34,123 nt of DNA from Lentimicrobiaceae bacterium (GTDB lineage: Bacteria > Bacteroidota > Bacteroidia > Bacteroidales > F082). Below, in pieces: positions 17,477 to 25,391 of the stretch. Within the stretch, counting starts at the first letter, position 1. Every line of letters starts with the position of its first letter. Made by a program: the position numbers and the translations under genes. The stretch lies in the NCBI GenBank assembly GCA_015061365.1, contig SUWS01000029.1:1-34123 (forward strand). Reading direction: 5' to 3'. A model generated the notes under the pieces. It did not search any database. It was not told where the DNA came from and saw only the letters and a program-made list of their open reading frames with translations.

Positions 17477-17550
17477 GGGGCATTAGCTCAGTTGGCTAGA
17501 GCGTTTGACTGGCAGTCAAGAGGTCATGAGTTCGATTCTCATATGCTCCA
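17477..17550 (+). tRNA. tRNA-Ala, anticodon GGC
   Basis: The 74-base sequence folds as a full cloverleaf: acceptor GGGGCAT/ATGCTCC, D stem GCTC/GAGC, anticodon stem TTTGA/TCAAG with loop CTGGCAG, and T stem ATGAG/CTCAT with loop TTCGATT. Anticodon GGC reads GCC/GCT alanine codons. The third acceptor pair is G-U, the alanine identity signal, which confirms the call. CCA is not encoded; after the discriminator A the DNA reads CAT. A promoter box precedes it and a terminator follows. No rRNA genes are nearby. Confidence 0.97.
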
Positions 17551-17561
17551 CATGATAAGAC

Positions 17562-17613
17562 AAAAGGCTAATGGCTAAAGACGAAGGTTTTGTAAGTCAT
17601 TAGTCTTTTTTTT
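17562..17613 (+). terminator. Rho-independent terminator after tRNA-Ala
   Basis: AGGCTAATGGCT (17565-17576) pairs with AGTCATTAGTCT (17595-17606) over 12 positions with two G-U pairs, followed by eight T. The stem can extend with AAA/TTT. Even this hairpin uses a heptamer step (GGCTAAT, GGCTAAA). Confidence 0.8.
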
Positions 17614-17640
17614 GAAATAATTTTAAAACATATTTATATC

Positions 17641-18861
17641 ATGGATTCCTCAGTATTAAAGTTTTCCGACATCGTTGCAGCTCGTAACACCTTAAGAGGC
17701 GTTGCTAAACAAACTACCATCTTACATTCCAAGTCGTTTTCACAAATGTCTGACGCCAATATTTTCTTAAAGTTAGAGAATATGCAGACTACCGGCGCGT
17801 TTAAGGTAAGAGGTGCGTACAACAAACTTGCGAACCTGTCGGCTGAGGAGAGAGCCAAAGGCGTTGTAGCGGCATCGGCTGGTAACCACGCACAAGGCGT
17901 AGCCTTCTCAGCGACTAGACTCGGCATGCAAAGCACCATCTTCATGCCTATCTTCACGCCTCCTTTGAAAGTGCTCGCCACAAAAGGCTACGGTGCTAAT
18001 GTAGTCCTCGCCGGCGACTCCTTCGACGACGCTGCCATAGCTTCTAAAGAATATATCAAAGAACATAACGCCACATACATACATCCATTCAACGATCCGC
18101 TCATCATAGCAGGTCAAGGTACTATAGGGTTGGAGATCCTCGAACAGCAGCAGGATGTCGACGCCATCATCGTCCCTATCGGCGGCGGCGGTCTTATAGC
18201 AGGTATCGCTATGGCGGTAAAAGAAATGAATCCGAAAATCAAGGTCATCGGCGTGAACGCAGCAGGAGCAGCATCAACAGTGGCATCGCGTCAAGCTAAT
18301 GAGATAATAACATTACCTACGGTGTCGACAATAGCCGACGGTATAGCCGTGAAGACTCCTGGCGATCTTACCTTCGAAATAATACAAAAATACGTCGACG
18401 ATGTCGTCAGCGTGACAGATACTGAAATCGCACATACAGCATATCTTCTCTTACAAAGAGCCAAGATCTTAGCAGAACCGGCAGGCGTCACTTCAGTGGC
18501 AGCAGCGTTATATAACAAAGCAAACCTCAAAGGAATGAACGTGGTGCCAGTAGTGAGCGGCGGTAATATCAATATGCAGATCCTCGAACAGATAATCGAA
18601 AAAGGCATGGTTGAGGAAGGTCTTCGCGCTACAGTAAGAGTGATCGTCCCAGACCAATCAGGCGAACTCAAGAAAATATTGTCTATATTCGAAGGTCTTA
18701 AAGTCAATATTTACGACATCAACCACGAACGCTCAACAAATAACGTCGAGGTTGGAAAGACGATGCTGACAATCAGAATGAATCTTCAAGACAAGAACCA
18801 GCTCAACACCATCGTCATGATGCTCCGCGAACACGGACTCAACTGCGAGGTGGCAAGCTGA
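17641..18861 (+). CDS. ilvA: Threonine ammonia-lyase (threonine dehydratase) with ACT domain
   Basis: This PLP enzyme converts threonine to 2-oxobutyrate and ammonia, the entry to isoleucine synthesis or a catabolic step. In the 406-residue protein, Lys55 in TGAFKVRGAYNKL is the Schiff-base lysine, SAGNHAQGVA near residue 80 is the substrate loop, and GGGGLIAGIA at 181-190 is the PLP phosphate loop. One ACT domain covers about 325-406 (VRVIVPDQSGELKKIL). The short form with a single ACT domain is usual in Bacteroidota, so the name ilvA rather than tdcB is a judgement. No leader or attenuator is visible in the 90 bases after the tRNA; a TAATTTTA just after the terminator could be a weak -7 box. 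The stop is followed within seven bases by octamer repeats. Confidence 0.93.
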   Translation: MDSSVLKFSDIVAARNTLRGVAKQTTILHSKSFSQMSDANIFLKLENMQTTGAFKVRGAYNKLANLSAEERAKGVVAASAGNHAQGVAFSATRLGMQSTIFMPIFTPPLKVLATKGYGANVVLAGDSFDDAAIASKEYIKEHNATYIHPFNDPLIIAGQGTIGLEILEQQQDVDAIIVPIGGGGLIAGIAMAVKEMNPKIKVIGVNAAGAASTVASRQANEIITLPTVSTIADGIAVKTPGDLTFEIIQKYVDDVVSVTDTEIAHTAYLLLQRAKILAEPAGVTSVAAALYNKANLKGMNVVPVVSGGNINMQILEQIIEKGMVEEGLRATVRVIVPDQSGELKKILSIFEGLKVNIYDINHERSTNNVEVGKTMLTIRMNLQDKNQLNTIVMMLREHGLNCEVAS

Positions 18862-18866
18862 ATAAC

Positions 18867-18937
18867 GAATTTTAGAATTTTAGAACTTTAGAATCTTAGA
18901 AGCAAAATTCCAGAATTCTAAAATTCTAAAGTTTTGG
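18867..18937. repeat. Head-to-head GAATTTTA octamers between convergent genes
   Basis: GAATTTTA, GAATTTTA, GAACTTTA, GAATCTTA (18867-18898) face TTCCAGAA, TTCTAAAA, TTCTAAAG (18908-18931). The two arms pair at about 22 of 28 positions. It lies between the convergent ilvA and DoxX-like genes and would work as a two-way terminator. It also provides the last codons (TLEF) and stop of the DoxX-like gene. The same word family recurs at 30623-30695. Confidence 0.82.
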
Positions 18938-19946
18938 TAATGTTGCGGAAATCTCCTATGTCCACAATGTCTCCATCTTCTAACCATATAAAAACAGGAA
19001 ATCGTCCGTAGGTAATCTCTATGGCTTGTCTCGGATTTATCTTCCAGTAGGAGAGATCTTCCGTATCAGTTTCTTTAATAAAATTAAGAATACCGTCATC
19101 GCTTCCCCAGATGAAGATGTTGACATTCCCAGTATCTGTTCCTTTCCTCTTCATTATCATAGAAAGTTTCTTAACGCCCAAATGACAATATTTACATCCT
19201 GAGCTCACTATCGCTATCATCAGGTTTCTCTCCCTTGTTTCAAGAACAGCCGTACTGTCGAGAACAATAGTGTCATTTTCAAAATTAATTTTAACAATAT
19301 CATCAAAAGATTCTTGTAAGACATAGCTGCTTATCTCTTTCTCTTCAGAATAGATCTTATTGTAGATGACATCGGGAGGTGAAACCACGAAGACGATTAA
19401 TAATGTAGAAGTTGCAATTAACAATGAACTTTGAGCTTTGAACTTTGAACTTTGAACTTTGAGCTTTGAGCTTTGAACTTTGAACTTTGAGCTTTGAACG
19501 TTGAACTTTGAGCTTTGAACGTTGAACTTTGAACTTTGAGGTTTGAGGTTTGTCCATTTGTCAATAGAGAGCAGAATCATCGCAATTACATTCTTGATTA
19601 TTGATTCTACCGGACTTAGTTCGACGAGTTCGCCGAAGCAATGGCAATTGGTGTCGTTACGGAAAATGGCGGTATATATCAGAAAAAGCGTGAACAGGAT
19701 CAGAACGGTCATTGTAGCATTCCATGTGAATTTATAATTAACTTTAAGGATTAAGAACAATCCTAAGATAAATTCGCCTGCTATTATTATTCGTGACACG
19801 AATGATGTCAGGAGGAAGTTAAGAACATTGAAACTATAGATATAAATCTCGAATTCGTCTATCGACATTAATTTAAGAATGGCGGCGATGACAAACATGC
19901 CGCCAATTCCTATTCGTAGAGTATCTTTTATTACTTTATAGTTCAT
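18918..19946 (-). CDS. DoxX/MauE-like membrane protein with thioredoxin-like C-terminus and repeat-encoded linker
   Basis: The 342-residue protein has four membrane helices in residues 8-128 resembling the DoxX/MauE family, with a CHCFGE motif at 101-106, a fifth helix at about 175-190, and a C-terminal domain with a thioredoxin-like CKYC motif at 251-254. A role in thiol-disulfide or redox protein maturation in the envelope is likely but unproven. Residues 133-174 are five QSSKFKV-type heptapeptides encoded by 18 tandem DNA heptamers, joining helix four to helix five; by the positive-inside rule this Lys-rich linker should be cytoplasmic. The ATG start lies within an AACTATA/AACTATG heptamer array (in-frame TAA two codons before it), and the TAG stop within octamers. 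Three repeat words thus shape this gene. The domains around the linker look intact. Confidence 0.8.
   Translation of the reverse strand: MNYKVIKDTLRIGIGGMFVIAAILKLMSIDEFEIYIYSFNVLNFLLTSFVSRIIIAGEFILGLFLILKVNYKFTWNATMTVLILFTLFLIYTAIFRNDTNCHCFGELVELSPVESIIKNVIAMILLSIDKWTNLKPQSSKFNVQSSKFNVQSSKFKVQSSKLKVQSSKFKAQSSLLIATSTLLIVFVVSPPDVIYNKIYSEEKEISSYVLQESFDDIVKINFENDTIVLDSTAVLETRERNLMIAIVSSGCKYCHLGVKKLSMIMKRKGTDTGNVNIFIWGSDDGILNFIKETDTEDLSYWKINPRQAIEITYGRFPVFIWLEDGDIVDIGDFRNITKTLEF
19425..19550. repeat. Eighteen in-frame TGAACTT heptamers inside a coding region
   Basis: Exactly 18 heptamers (TGAACTT, TGAGCTT, TGAACGT, TGAGGTT) span 126 bases, 42 codons, in the DoxX-like gene. On the coding strand the unit AAGTTCA has no stop in any frame, while on the other strand TGA occurs in every unit. 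Three units make one QSSKFKV heptapeptide. Confidence 0.95.
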
Positions 19947-20107
19947 AGTTTATAGTTTATAGTTCATAGTTCATAGTTTATAGTAGTTGAAAAGTTTATA
20001 GTTCTTAGTTCTTAGTTTATAGTTCATAGTTTATAGTTTATAGTAGTTGAAAAGTTCTTAGTTCTTAGTTCATAGTTCTTAGTTCATAGTTTATAGCAGT
20101 TGAAAAG
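19940..20107. repeat. ATAGTTC/TTAGTTC heptamer array with three TAGYAGTTGAAAAG spacers
   Basis: Heptamers TATAGTT, CATAGTT and CTTAGTT fill the whole 162-base gap between the AsmA-family and DoxX-like genes and extend over the DoxX start codon. The 14-base word TAGYAGTTGAAAAG occurs at 19981, 20041 and 20094, spacing 60 and 53 bases, a difference of one heptamer. The array starts one base after the AsmA stop. Confidence 0.92.
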
Positions 20108-20108
20108 T

Positions 20109-23100
20109 TTATTTTATAGATTCGTAGATCAGATTCTTGAGTCGTAACGTTTCTTGGATGAGATGGACATCTTCCTCGCTGCCGGACGGATTACCTAAGT
20201 CTAATATACTCTTTCTTTTCAGTTTGAACTTCATATCATCCATATCGCCGCTTATCACTATTCCTAATTTTCTGAAGAGCCAAGGATTTGACATTCCTAA
20301 TCTATAGTCGAAGGTCATATTCAGGTTGTGACGACCTCCTACCACAGCCTGGTATTTATCGACCGTAATAAGTGTCGGATAAACATCTACCTCATTTCTG
20401 AAAGCTGTGATTTCCACATCAAGCTTATCAATCTTATTGTGTTCTTTATCCTTAAATCTCAAGATGCGGCCTAATTTTCTATATGTCTCGTTATCGAGTA
20501 TTACGAGGTCTTTTCCGTGGATTGCCGTCGCGCCTCTCAATGTCGACATTTTAGGGTCATAATTCGATTTAAGATATGTCTCTGCCGCGATATGGAACTC
20601 TGCTCTTCCGGCAAACGAACTAAGCATCGGGACAAGAGTGTCGAGTTCAGGAATAAGGTCTATCATCTCAGCTATGTCAATCTCGATAAGATGCAGGGCA
20701 AATCCCACATAGAGATGATTCTTGCGTGGCGACTTATACATCGCGGTCAGTTCCATAGTGGCAGCATCGGAGGTGAATCCCATTTCATTAAGTACCAAAA
20801 TACCGTCCTTTACAGTCAAACCGCCGCCTATATCGTGAAGATTCATCTCACCTACAATAGCCTTATCAATTTTTGTGTTCAACGTTACATCTATGCCGAG
20901 CGGCACTATAAACGGGTTATCCTCTTTCTGAACAGTATCTAACTCCACAACCTCTTCCGCCACGACTGTCGTGTCGCCCATGCCGCTGAACATCTCCATA
21001 ATATAGTTTACATCAGTGTAGTTAGAGGTAAAATCCAACTTACCTTTCAAGAGAGCTTCTTTTCTTATGAACTCATCAACATCCATAAACCTACCTTTCA
21101 GTTCGAAGTCGGAATCTCCTAAAAGAACTCTGCTGTTCTGTATTTCAATACCGGTGCTGTCGTACTGAAAATCTATTGAAGGGATATATACAGGTGTCGG
21201 GATGTCGGTCATCGTAAAGACAGCCTTATTAAGTTTGATGCCGGCGTGAGGATTCCACTGTAGAAGCAAGTCTTCCTGATCGTCGTCATAATTAGCGGAG
21301 ACGTTAAATTCAATGTTTTCAGTATCAAAGCTCATCTCCTCTCCCATCTTGAAAGAAAGACTGTCGCCAGAATAAGTCGCTATATATGTGGCATCATTAC
21401 TATTTTCTTTCATAAACATAGCGACAGAGCCGTATGGTTTGTTAGCGAAGAAATTCATGTCATCCATTGAGGCATCTATTCTTGAGAATGAATAATCGGC
21501 ATATACCGACATAGGGACATTATCATCTAAGATATTTGAGACCTGAGCATTGACATTATAATCTTTAAGACCTGCTACAATCATATCGGCAACTCTTGCA
21601 TCCAAGTTCGTACCTTTGATTTCCACTGCTGCAAGTCCATTCATCAAGTCTTCAGAAACAGGATTCGGCAAAGTCAGGCTGACATCAAGTCTGTCGGCTG
21701 TAACATTGATGGTGTCGTAATAAACGATATTCATATTATCCCATTGCATATTACCATTTACTTTAGCGTTCATCAGATCCATATTGGTAATCTGATGATT
21801 GTTCACTGATGCTGTAGCATCGAGCTTTATCTTACCTTCCGCCACAATATCTTCCGGGATGAACGATTGCAGCTCGTTGAGGTCGGCAACTGCATTGAGT
21901 TTAATATTGCAATACATCTTATCCATCACGTCTTTGATAGTTCCCGACAAGGACAATGATGAATTAGACATATTAGCATTAAGATGGTTGACATATATAT
22001 CCGTCTTATTGTTAAGGTCGACATCAGCTTTGATATTAGTACTGAAGTTCGTCACGGGATAAGGCAGCATCTCTGGCATGGAAATCATACCTTTGTTATA
22101 TTTAATCTCGGCGTTGACAGCCGGCATGGAGTTTTCGTTATATGTTCCCTCGACATTTGCAGCAAGATAAAGTTCGCCTCTCACATCAATTCCGTCGAGT
22201 AATTCTTCACGCATCGAAGCTGGTATAAGTTCGATAAGCTCTTCAACTATTAAGGTATTTGTTTTTATGTCAAGGTCAACAAGAATATCGTCATTTGGCA
22301 TCGCAACCTCGCCGATCATATCAATGAAGATATTGTTGAACGCTAATTGTGATGCTCCGAGTTTTACATTCATCGTGCTCAACGTAGCATCTAAAGGTGT
22401 TATAAGTTTGACATCGGCTTTGTTGACGTATGTTTCATTATCCATCACGAACGACATATCATCGAGACCAAGTTCGAGATTTCCTTTCACCACGTCAAGG
22501 TCATTGATATCGCCGTTATATTTGAAGTTCAAGTTACTAAGTTCGGCATATTGTCCATCGCCTTCATAATTCAGGAAAGAAGAAGAAGCTTCAACATCGG
22601 CTTTAATCTTTTCGCCGATCATATTGACATCTCCTTTAAATTTCAAGGCGTCAAGATTTACATTCATCGCCGAGTTTTCTGACGTTTGTTTATATATGAT
22701 ATTATTCAATGATGCCACGACATTTCCCGTCAAGGCATCACCTTTCATTTTGGCTTTAGCCGACAAATCAAATCCGTTGATATCGGCGATCATATTTTGC
22801 GAGAGGTCGGTATAATTAAGATTTACATCATTGAGTTTCAAGTTTGCCAAATCGATACCATACGTAAACTCTGAAGTATCTTCAACGGTATCGGGTTCCG
22901 ACGGCGGGAAAATATCAAGGTTGGTCATTCCGTGCTCATCGATGAAGAGGTTAACGCAGCCACCATCGAGATAGCATTCGTCGATAAGTACCAAGTTCTC
23001 ATTAAGGAACTTTTTTATATCCACTGTAACAACACATTCATCGATATATGCGAGTGTATCAGAAGGAGCGTCTTCCATCGGGTTGATGAGAAGCACATCA

Positions 23101-23318
23101 TTGATTTTCAACCCTACTTCAGGGAATGTCTTGACAATAGTGAGTTCAGCTTGTTCTATATCGAAATCGCAGGTGATAAAGTTAGGAGCTTGGTTTCTTA
23201 CGATTGAAGTAAGACGTGCAGGTGTCAACACCAACCATGAGGCTATGGCAACTACAATTATTACGAGTCCTAAAAGAGATCCTAACGTTATCAGTGTTAT
23301 TTTCAGTGGTTTTTTCAT
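20109..23318 (-). CDS. AsmA-family envelope protein
   Basis: The 1069-residue protein has one N-terminal membrane helix (about residues 7-31) and then a very long beta-rich body, as in AsmA/TamB/YhdP-type proteins that bridge the periplasm and are linked to phospholipid movement to the outer membrane. The N-terminal part (VGLKINDVLLINP near residue 70) and the C-terminal AsmA-like region (GGGLTVKDGILVLNEMGFTS, then AEFHIAAETYLKS) support the family. It should sit in the inner membrane with its body in the periplasm. The length is typical of Bacteroidota members. It is followed at once by the heptamer array at 19940-20107 and preceded by heptamers (23332-23365). The precise function is inferred from the family only. 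Confidence 0.88.
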   Translation of the reverse strand: MKKPLKITLITLGSLLGLVIIVVAIASWLVLTPARLTSIVRNQAPNFITCDFDIEQAELTIVKTFPEVGLKINDVLLINPMEDAPSDTLAYIDECVVTVDIKKFLNENLVLIDECYLDGGCVNLFIDEHGMTNLDIFPPSEPDTVEDTSEFTYGIDLANLKLNDVNLNYTDLSQNMIADINGFDLSAKAKMKGDALTGNVVASLNNIIYKQTSENSAMNVNLDALKFKGDVNMIGEKIKADVEASSSFLNYEGDGQYAELSNLNFKYNGDINDLDVVKGNLELGLDDMSFVMDNETYVNKADVKLITPLDATLSTMNVKLGASQLAFNNIFIDMIGEVAMPNDDILVDLDIKTNTLIVEELIELIPASMREELLDGIDVRGELYLAANVEGTYNENSMPAVNAEIKYNKGMISMPEMLPYPVTNFSTNIKADVDLNNKTDIYVNHLNANMSNSSLSLSGTIKDVMDKMYCNIKLNAVADLNELQSFIPEDIVAEGKIKLDATASVNNHQITNMDLMNAKVNGNMQWDNMNIVYYDTINVTADRLDVSLTLPNPVSEDLMNGLAAVEIKGTNLDARVADMIVAGLKDYNVNAQVSNILDDNVPMSVYADYSFSRIDASMDDMNFFANKPYGSVAMFMKENSNDATYIATYSGDSLSFKMGEEMSFDTENIEFNVSANYDDDQEDLLLQWNPHAGIKLNKAVFTMTDIPTPVYIPSIDFQYDSTGIEIQNSRVLLGDSDFELKGRFMDVDEFIRKEALLKGKLDFTSNYTDVNYIMEMFSGMGDTTVVAEEVVELDTVQKEDNPFIVPLGIDVTLNTKIDKAIVGEMNLHDIGGGLTVKDGILVLNEMGFTSDAATMELTAMYKSPRKNHLYVGFALHLIEIDIAEMIDLIPELDTLVPMLSSFAGRAEFHIAAETYLKSNYDPKMSTLRGATAIHGKDLVILDNETYRKLGRILRFKDKEHNKIDKLDVEITAFRNEVDVYPTLITVDKYQAVVGGRHNLNMTFDYRLGMSNPWLFRKLGIVISGDMDDMKFKLKRKSILDLGNPSGSEEDVHLIQETLRLKNLIYESIK

Positions 23319-23331
23319 TGTGTTTAAGTTT

Positions 23332-23365
23332 GTAGTTTAGGGTTTAAAGTTTAAGGCTTAAAGTT
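23332..23365. repeat. GTTTAAG/TTTAAAG heptamers upstream of the AsmA gene
   Basis: About five diverged heptamers (GTTTAGG, GTTTAAA, GTTTAAG, GCTTAAA) lie in the promoter region of the AsmA-family gene. A TAACTTTA box (minus strand, 23361-23368) overlaps them and could be its -7 element. Confidence 0.6.
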
Positions 23366-23385
23366 ATGTATTACACTATAAAGTA

Positions 23386-23423
23386 TTAAGGTAACTACTA
23401 TAGATTTATAGAAGTTACCTTAA
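23386..23423. terminator. Strong hairpin after the lipoprotein gene
   Basis: TTAAGGTAACT (23386-23396) pairs perfectly with AGTTACCTTAA (23413-23423), and inside it CTATA pairs with TATAG around a four-base loop, with one mismatched pair. It lies five bases after the lipoprotein stop. There is no long T tract on its 3' side, so termination is inferred from structure and position. Confidence 0.65.
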
Positions 23424-23427
23424 AAAA

Positions 23428-23814
23428 TCATTCTGCTCTGACGAGATGATATGTGGCTCTAAATGCATCATTATTATACTTGAATGTTGTAGAAGTCAAT
23501 TCTAAGATATTACAATATTGAGGCACTATTCCGCCGATTTCCATCTCTTGATATTGGAAAAACTTATCATCTGATTCTTCATCGAATTCCCATGTAAATT
23601 TCTGGGCTTCATCTTCTGTGACATCATCTCTGAGATCCCATGACTTACCAGTTCCGTCGCTGTAATAGACTTCAAAATATTGTCCGTCGGTTGTCATCCA
23701 TCTGCCATAGATTTGTGACTTGTCGATCTCTGCATCTTCATTGCCTATAAGTCCGCCGCATGATGTAAAGACTAAGGCGATCAACGCTAATGCTATTAAA
23801 CTTAACTTTTTCAT
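23428..23814 (-). CDS. Small lipoprotein, lipocalin-like
   Basis: The 128-residue protein has a lipoprotein signal peptide with lipobox FTSC at Cys19, followed by a Gly-rich, acidic tether. The rest (YGRWMTTDGQYFEVYYSDGT near residue 36, then NILELTSTTFKYNN near 103) has the shape of lipocalin-like lipoproteins of Bacteroidota, small beta barrels starting with a G-x-W strand and an ending L-T-x-T pattern. Ligand and role unknown. It lies 126 bases after ridA, with a hairpin element and heptamers between, so it is probably transcribed separately. A strong hairpin follows the stop. Confidence 0.7.
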   Translation of the reverse strand: MKKLSLIALALIALVFTSCGGLIGNEDAEIDKSQIYGRWMTTDGQYFEVYYSDGTGKSWDLRDDVTEDEAQKFTWEFDEESDDKFFQYQEMEIGGIVPQYCNILELTSTTFKYNNDAFRATYHLVRAE

Positions 23815-23825
23815 ACTATAGATTC

Positions 23826-23940
23826 TAATTGTTAATGGTAAATTGTAAACTAAAGAGACGTGACAATGTTTATTTTTTAAATCATTGACGCGTCTCCATA
23901 ATTGTTAATTGTTAATTATTAATTGTAAATTGTAAATTGA
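23826..23940. repeat. GAGACG hairpin element flanked by AATTGTT/AATTGTA heptamers
   Basis: GAGACGTGACAATG (23855-23868) pairs with CATTGACGCGTCTC (23883-23896) with one mismatch and one wobble; the loop starts TTTATTTT, as in the other GAGACG elements. AATTGTT, AATTATT and AATTGTA heptamers fill 23901-23940 up to the ridA stop, and a shorter run lies at 23827-23850 before the lipoprotein gene. Confidence 0.88.
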
Positions 23941-24318
23941 TCATTTTGCTGCTATCATCTCGATTTCTACGAGGACTTCTTTAGGAAGAGTTCTCACCGC
24001 GAAAGCTGCTCTTGCAGGAGGATTTTGTGAGAAGCGTTTTCCATAAACTTCGTTCATTGCTGAGAAGTTTGCCATATCGCTGAGCAAGCAGGTAGATTTT
24101 ACCACGTTGTCGAAGGTATATCCAGCTTCTGTCAAGATACCTTCAAGGTTTTTCATGACTTGTTCCGTCTGTTCGTAGATACCACCTTCAACGATGTTAC
24201 CTGTTTCAGGATTGATAGGAATCTGTCCTGAGATGAATAACATTCCGTTCACTTCGATAGCTTGGCTGTAAGGTCCGATTGCGCCAGGAGCGTTTTTTGT
24301 TGCGATAACTTTTTTCAT
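23941..24318 (-). CDS. ridA: RidA-family reactive enamine/imine deaminase
   Basis: RidA hydrolyses the reactive 2-aminoacrylate and 2-aminocrotonate released by PLP enzymes such as threonine dehydratase, giving pyruvate or 2-oxobutyrate and ammonia, and so protects other PLP enzymes. The 125-residue length is exact for the family. Visible marks are GPYSQAI at 15-21, ISGQIP at 29-34, the substrate-binding Arg103 in NPPARAAFAV, and Glu120 in VEIEMIAA. It acts as a trimer in the cytosol. It starts 24 bases after the aldolase gene, so the two are likely co-transcribed. Its usual partner enzyme IlvA is encoded about 5 kb away on the other strand. Confidence 0.95.
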   Translation of the reverse strand: MKKVIATKNAPGAIGPYSQAIEVNGMLFISGQIPINPETGNIVEGGIYEQTEQVMKNLEGILTEAGYTFDNVVKSTCLLSDMANFSAMNEVYGKRFSQNPPARAAFAVRTLPKEVLVEIEMIAAK

Positions 24319-24342
24319 TTGTTAATATTTTTTAGTTGTTTA

Positions 24343-25341
24343 TTATAATTTATCGTTTGAACCAAGCACGTTGATAATTTTATGCATATAAAGTTCTTTC
24401 ATACTTGCACGTGCTGGGCCTAAATATTTACGAGGGTCGAATTCACCAGGTTTTTCCGCTAATGTCTTACGTACCGCCGCTGTCATGGCGAGACGGCTGT
24501 CGGAGTCGATATTGATTTTGCATACTGCCGACTTAGAAGCTTTACGGAGTTGTTCTTCAGGGATACCTACGGCTGCCACCAATTTACCGCCATATTTGTT
24601 GATGGTATCTACGTCGTCTTGCGGCACTGATGATGATCCGTGGAGTACGATAGGGAATCCTGGGAGTTCTTTTTCTATAGCTTCCAATACGTCGAATGCC
24701 AATGGAGGAGGAAGCAGTCTACCTGTTTCAGGATCTACTGTACATTGTTCTGGTGTGAATTTATAAGCGCCATGTGATGTTCCGATAGAGATTGCCAATG
24801 AATCGCAGCCTGTCTTGGTGACGAAATCGACGACTTCTTCAGGTTTTGTATAATGGCTTTCTTCTGCGCTTACTTCGTCTTCCACGCCTGCCAATACGCC
24901 GAGTTCACCTTCAACTGTTACATCGAACTGATGTGCGTATTCAACGACTTTCTTTGTAAGAGCCACGTTCTCCTCGTATGGAAGATGAGAACCGTCGATC
25001 ATAACTGAAGAGAAGCCCATATCGATACATGATTTGCATGTTTCGAAACTGTCGCCGTGGTCTAAGTGAAGCACTATCTCAGGTTTTTCGCATCCTAATT
25101 CTTTTGCGTATTCCACCGCACCTTCTGCCATATAGCGGAGCAAAGTCTGGTTAGCGTAGTCACGAGCGCCTTTCGACACTTGTAAGATAACAGGTGATTT
25201 TGTTTCGACAGCAGCCATCACTATAGCTTGAAGTTGTTCCATATTGTTGAAGTTAAATGCCGGTATAGCATAACCGCCTTTAACAGCCTTGGCGAACATC
25301 TCGCGTGTGTTCACCAAACCTAATGTTTTATAACTAATCAT
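24343..25341 (-). CDS. fbaA: Class II fructose-1,6-bisphosphate aldolase
   Basis: This zinc enzyme cleaves fructose 1,6-bisphosphate to glyceraldehyde 3-phosphate and dihydroxyacetone phosphate in glycolysis, and runs in reverse in gluconeogenesis. The 332-residue protein has PAFNFNNMEQLQA at 27-39, the zinc/proton relay HLDHGD at 92-97, VEGELGVLAG near 143, IGTSHGAYK near 186 and the phosphate-binding VLHGSSSVP near 232. It is cytoplasmic and of usual length. It lies 50 bases after the antiporter gene and 24 before ridA, on one strand. A TAACTTTA sequence 20-30 bases upstream of its ATG may be a weak promoter box. The symbol could equally be fba. Confidence 0.95.
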   Translation of the reverse strand: MISYKTLGLVNTREMFAKAVKGGYAIPAFNFNNMEQLQAIVMAAVETKSPVILQVSKGARDYANQTLLRYMAEGAVEYAKELGCEKPEIVLHLDHGDSFETCKSCIDMGFSSVMIDGSHLPYEENVALTKKVVEYAHQFDVTVEGELGVLAGVEDEVSAEESHYTKPEEVVDFVTKTGCDSLAISIGTSHGAYKFTPEQCTVDPETGRLLPPPLAFDVLEAIEKELPGFPIVLHGSSSVPQDDVDTINKYGGKLVAAVGIPEEQLRKASKSAVCKINIDSDSRLAMTAAVRKTLAEKPGEFDPRKYLGPARASMKELYMHKIINVLGSNDKL

Positions 25342-25391
25342 AATATATTTGTTTTAAAGTTAATATCGTTTTTGTTTATGGTAATTAATCA

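Noticed and set aside
17455..17613. Integration site (att) at the tRNA-Ala gene
   Set aside because: No integrase and no repeated copy of the tRNA 3' end is seen in the window.
17551..17640. Leader-peptide attenuator or riboswitch for ilvA
   Set aside because: The only structure is the tRNA terminator; there is no Ile/Thr-rich leader frame or known riboswitch pattern.
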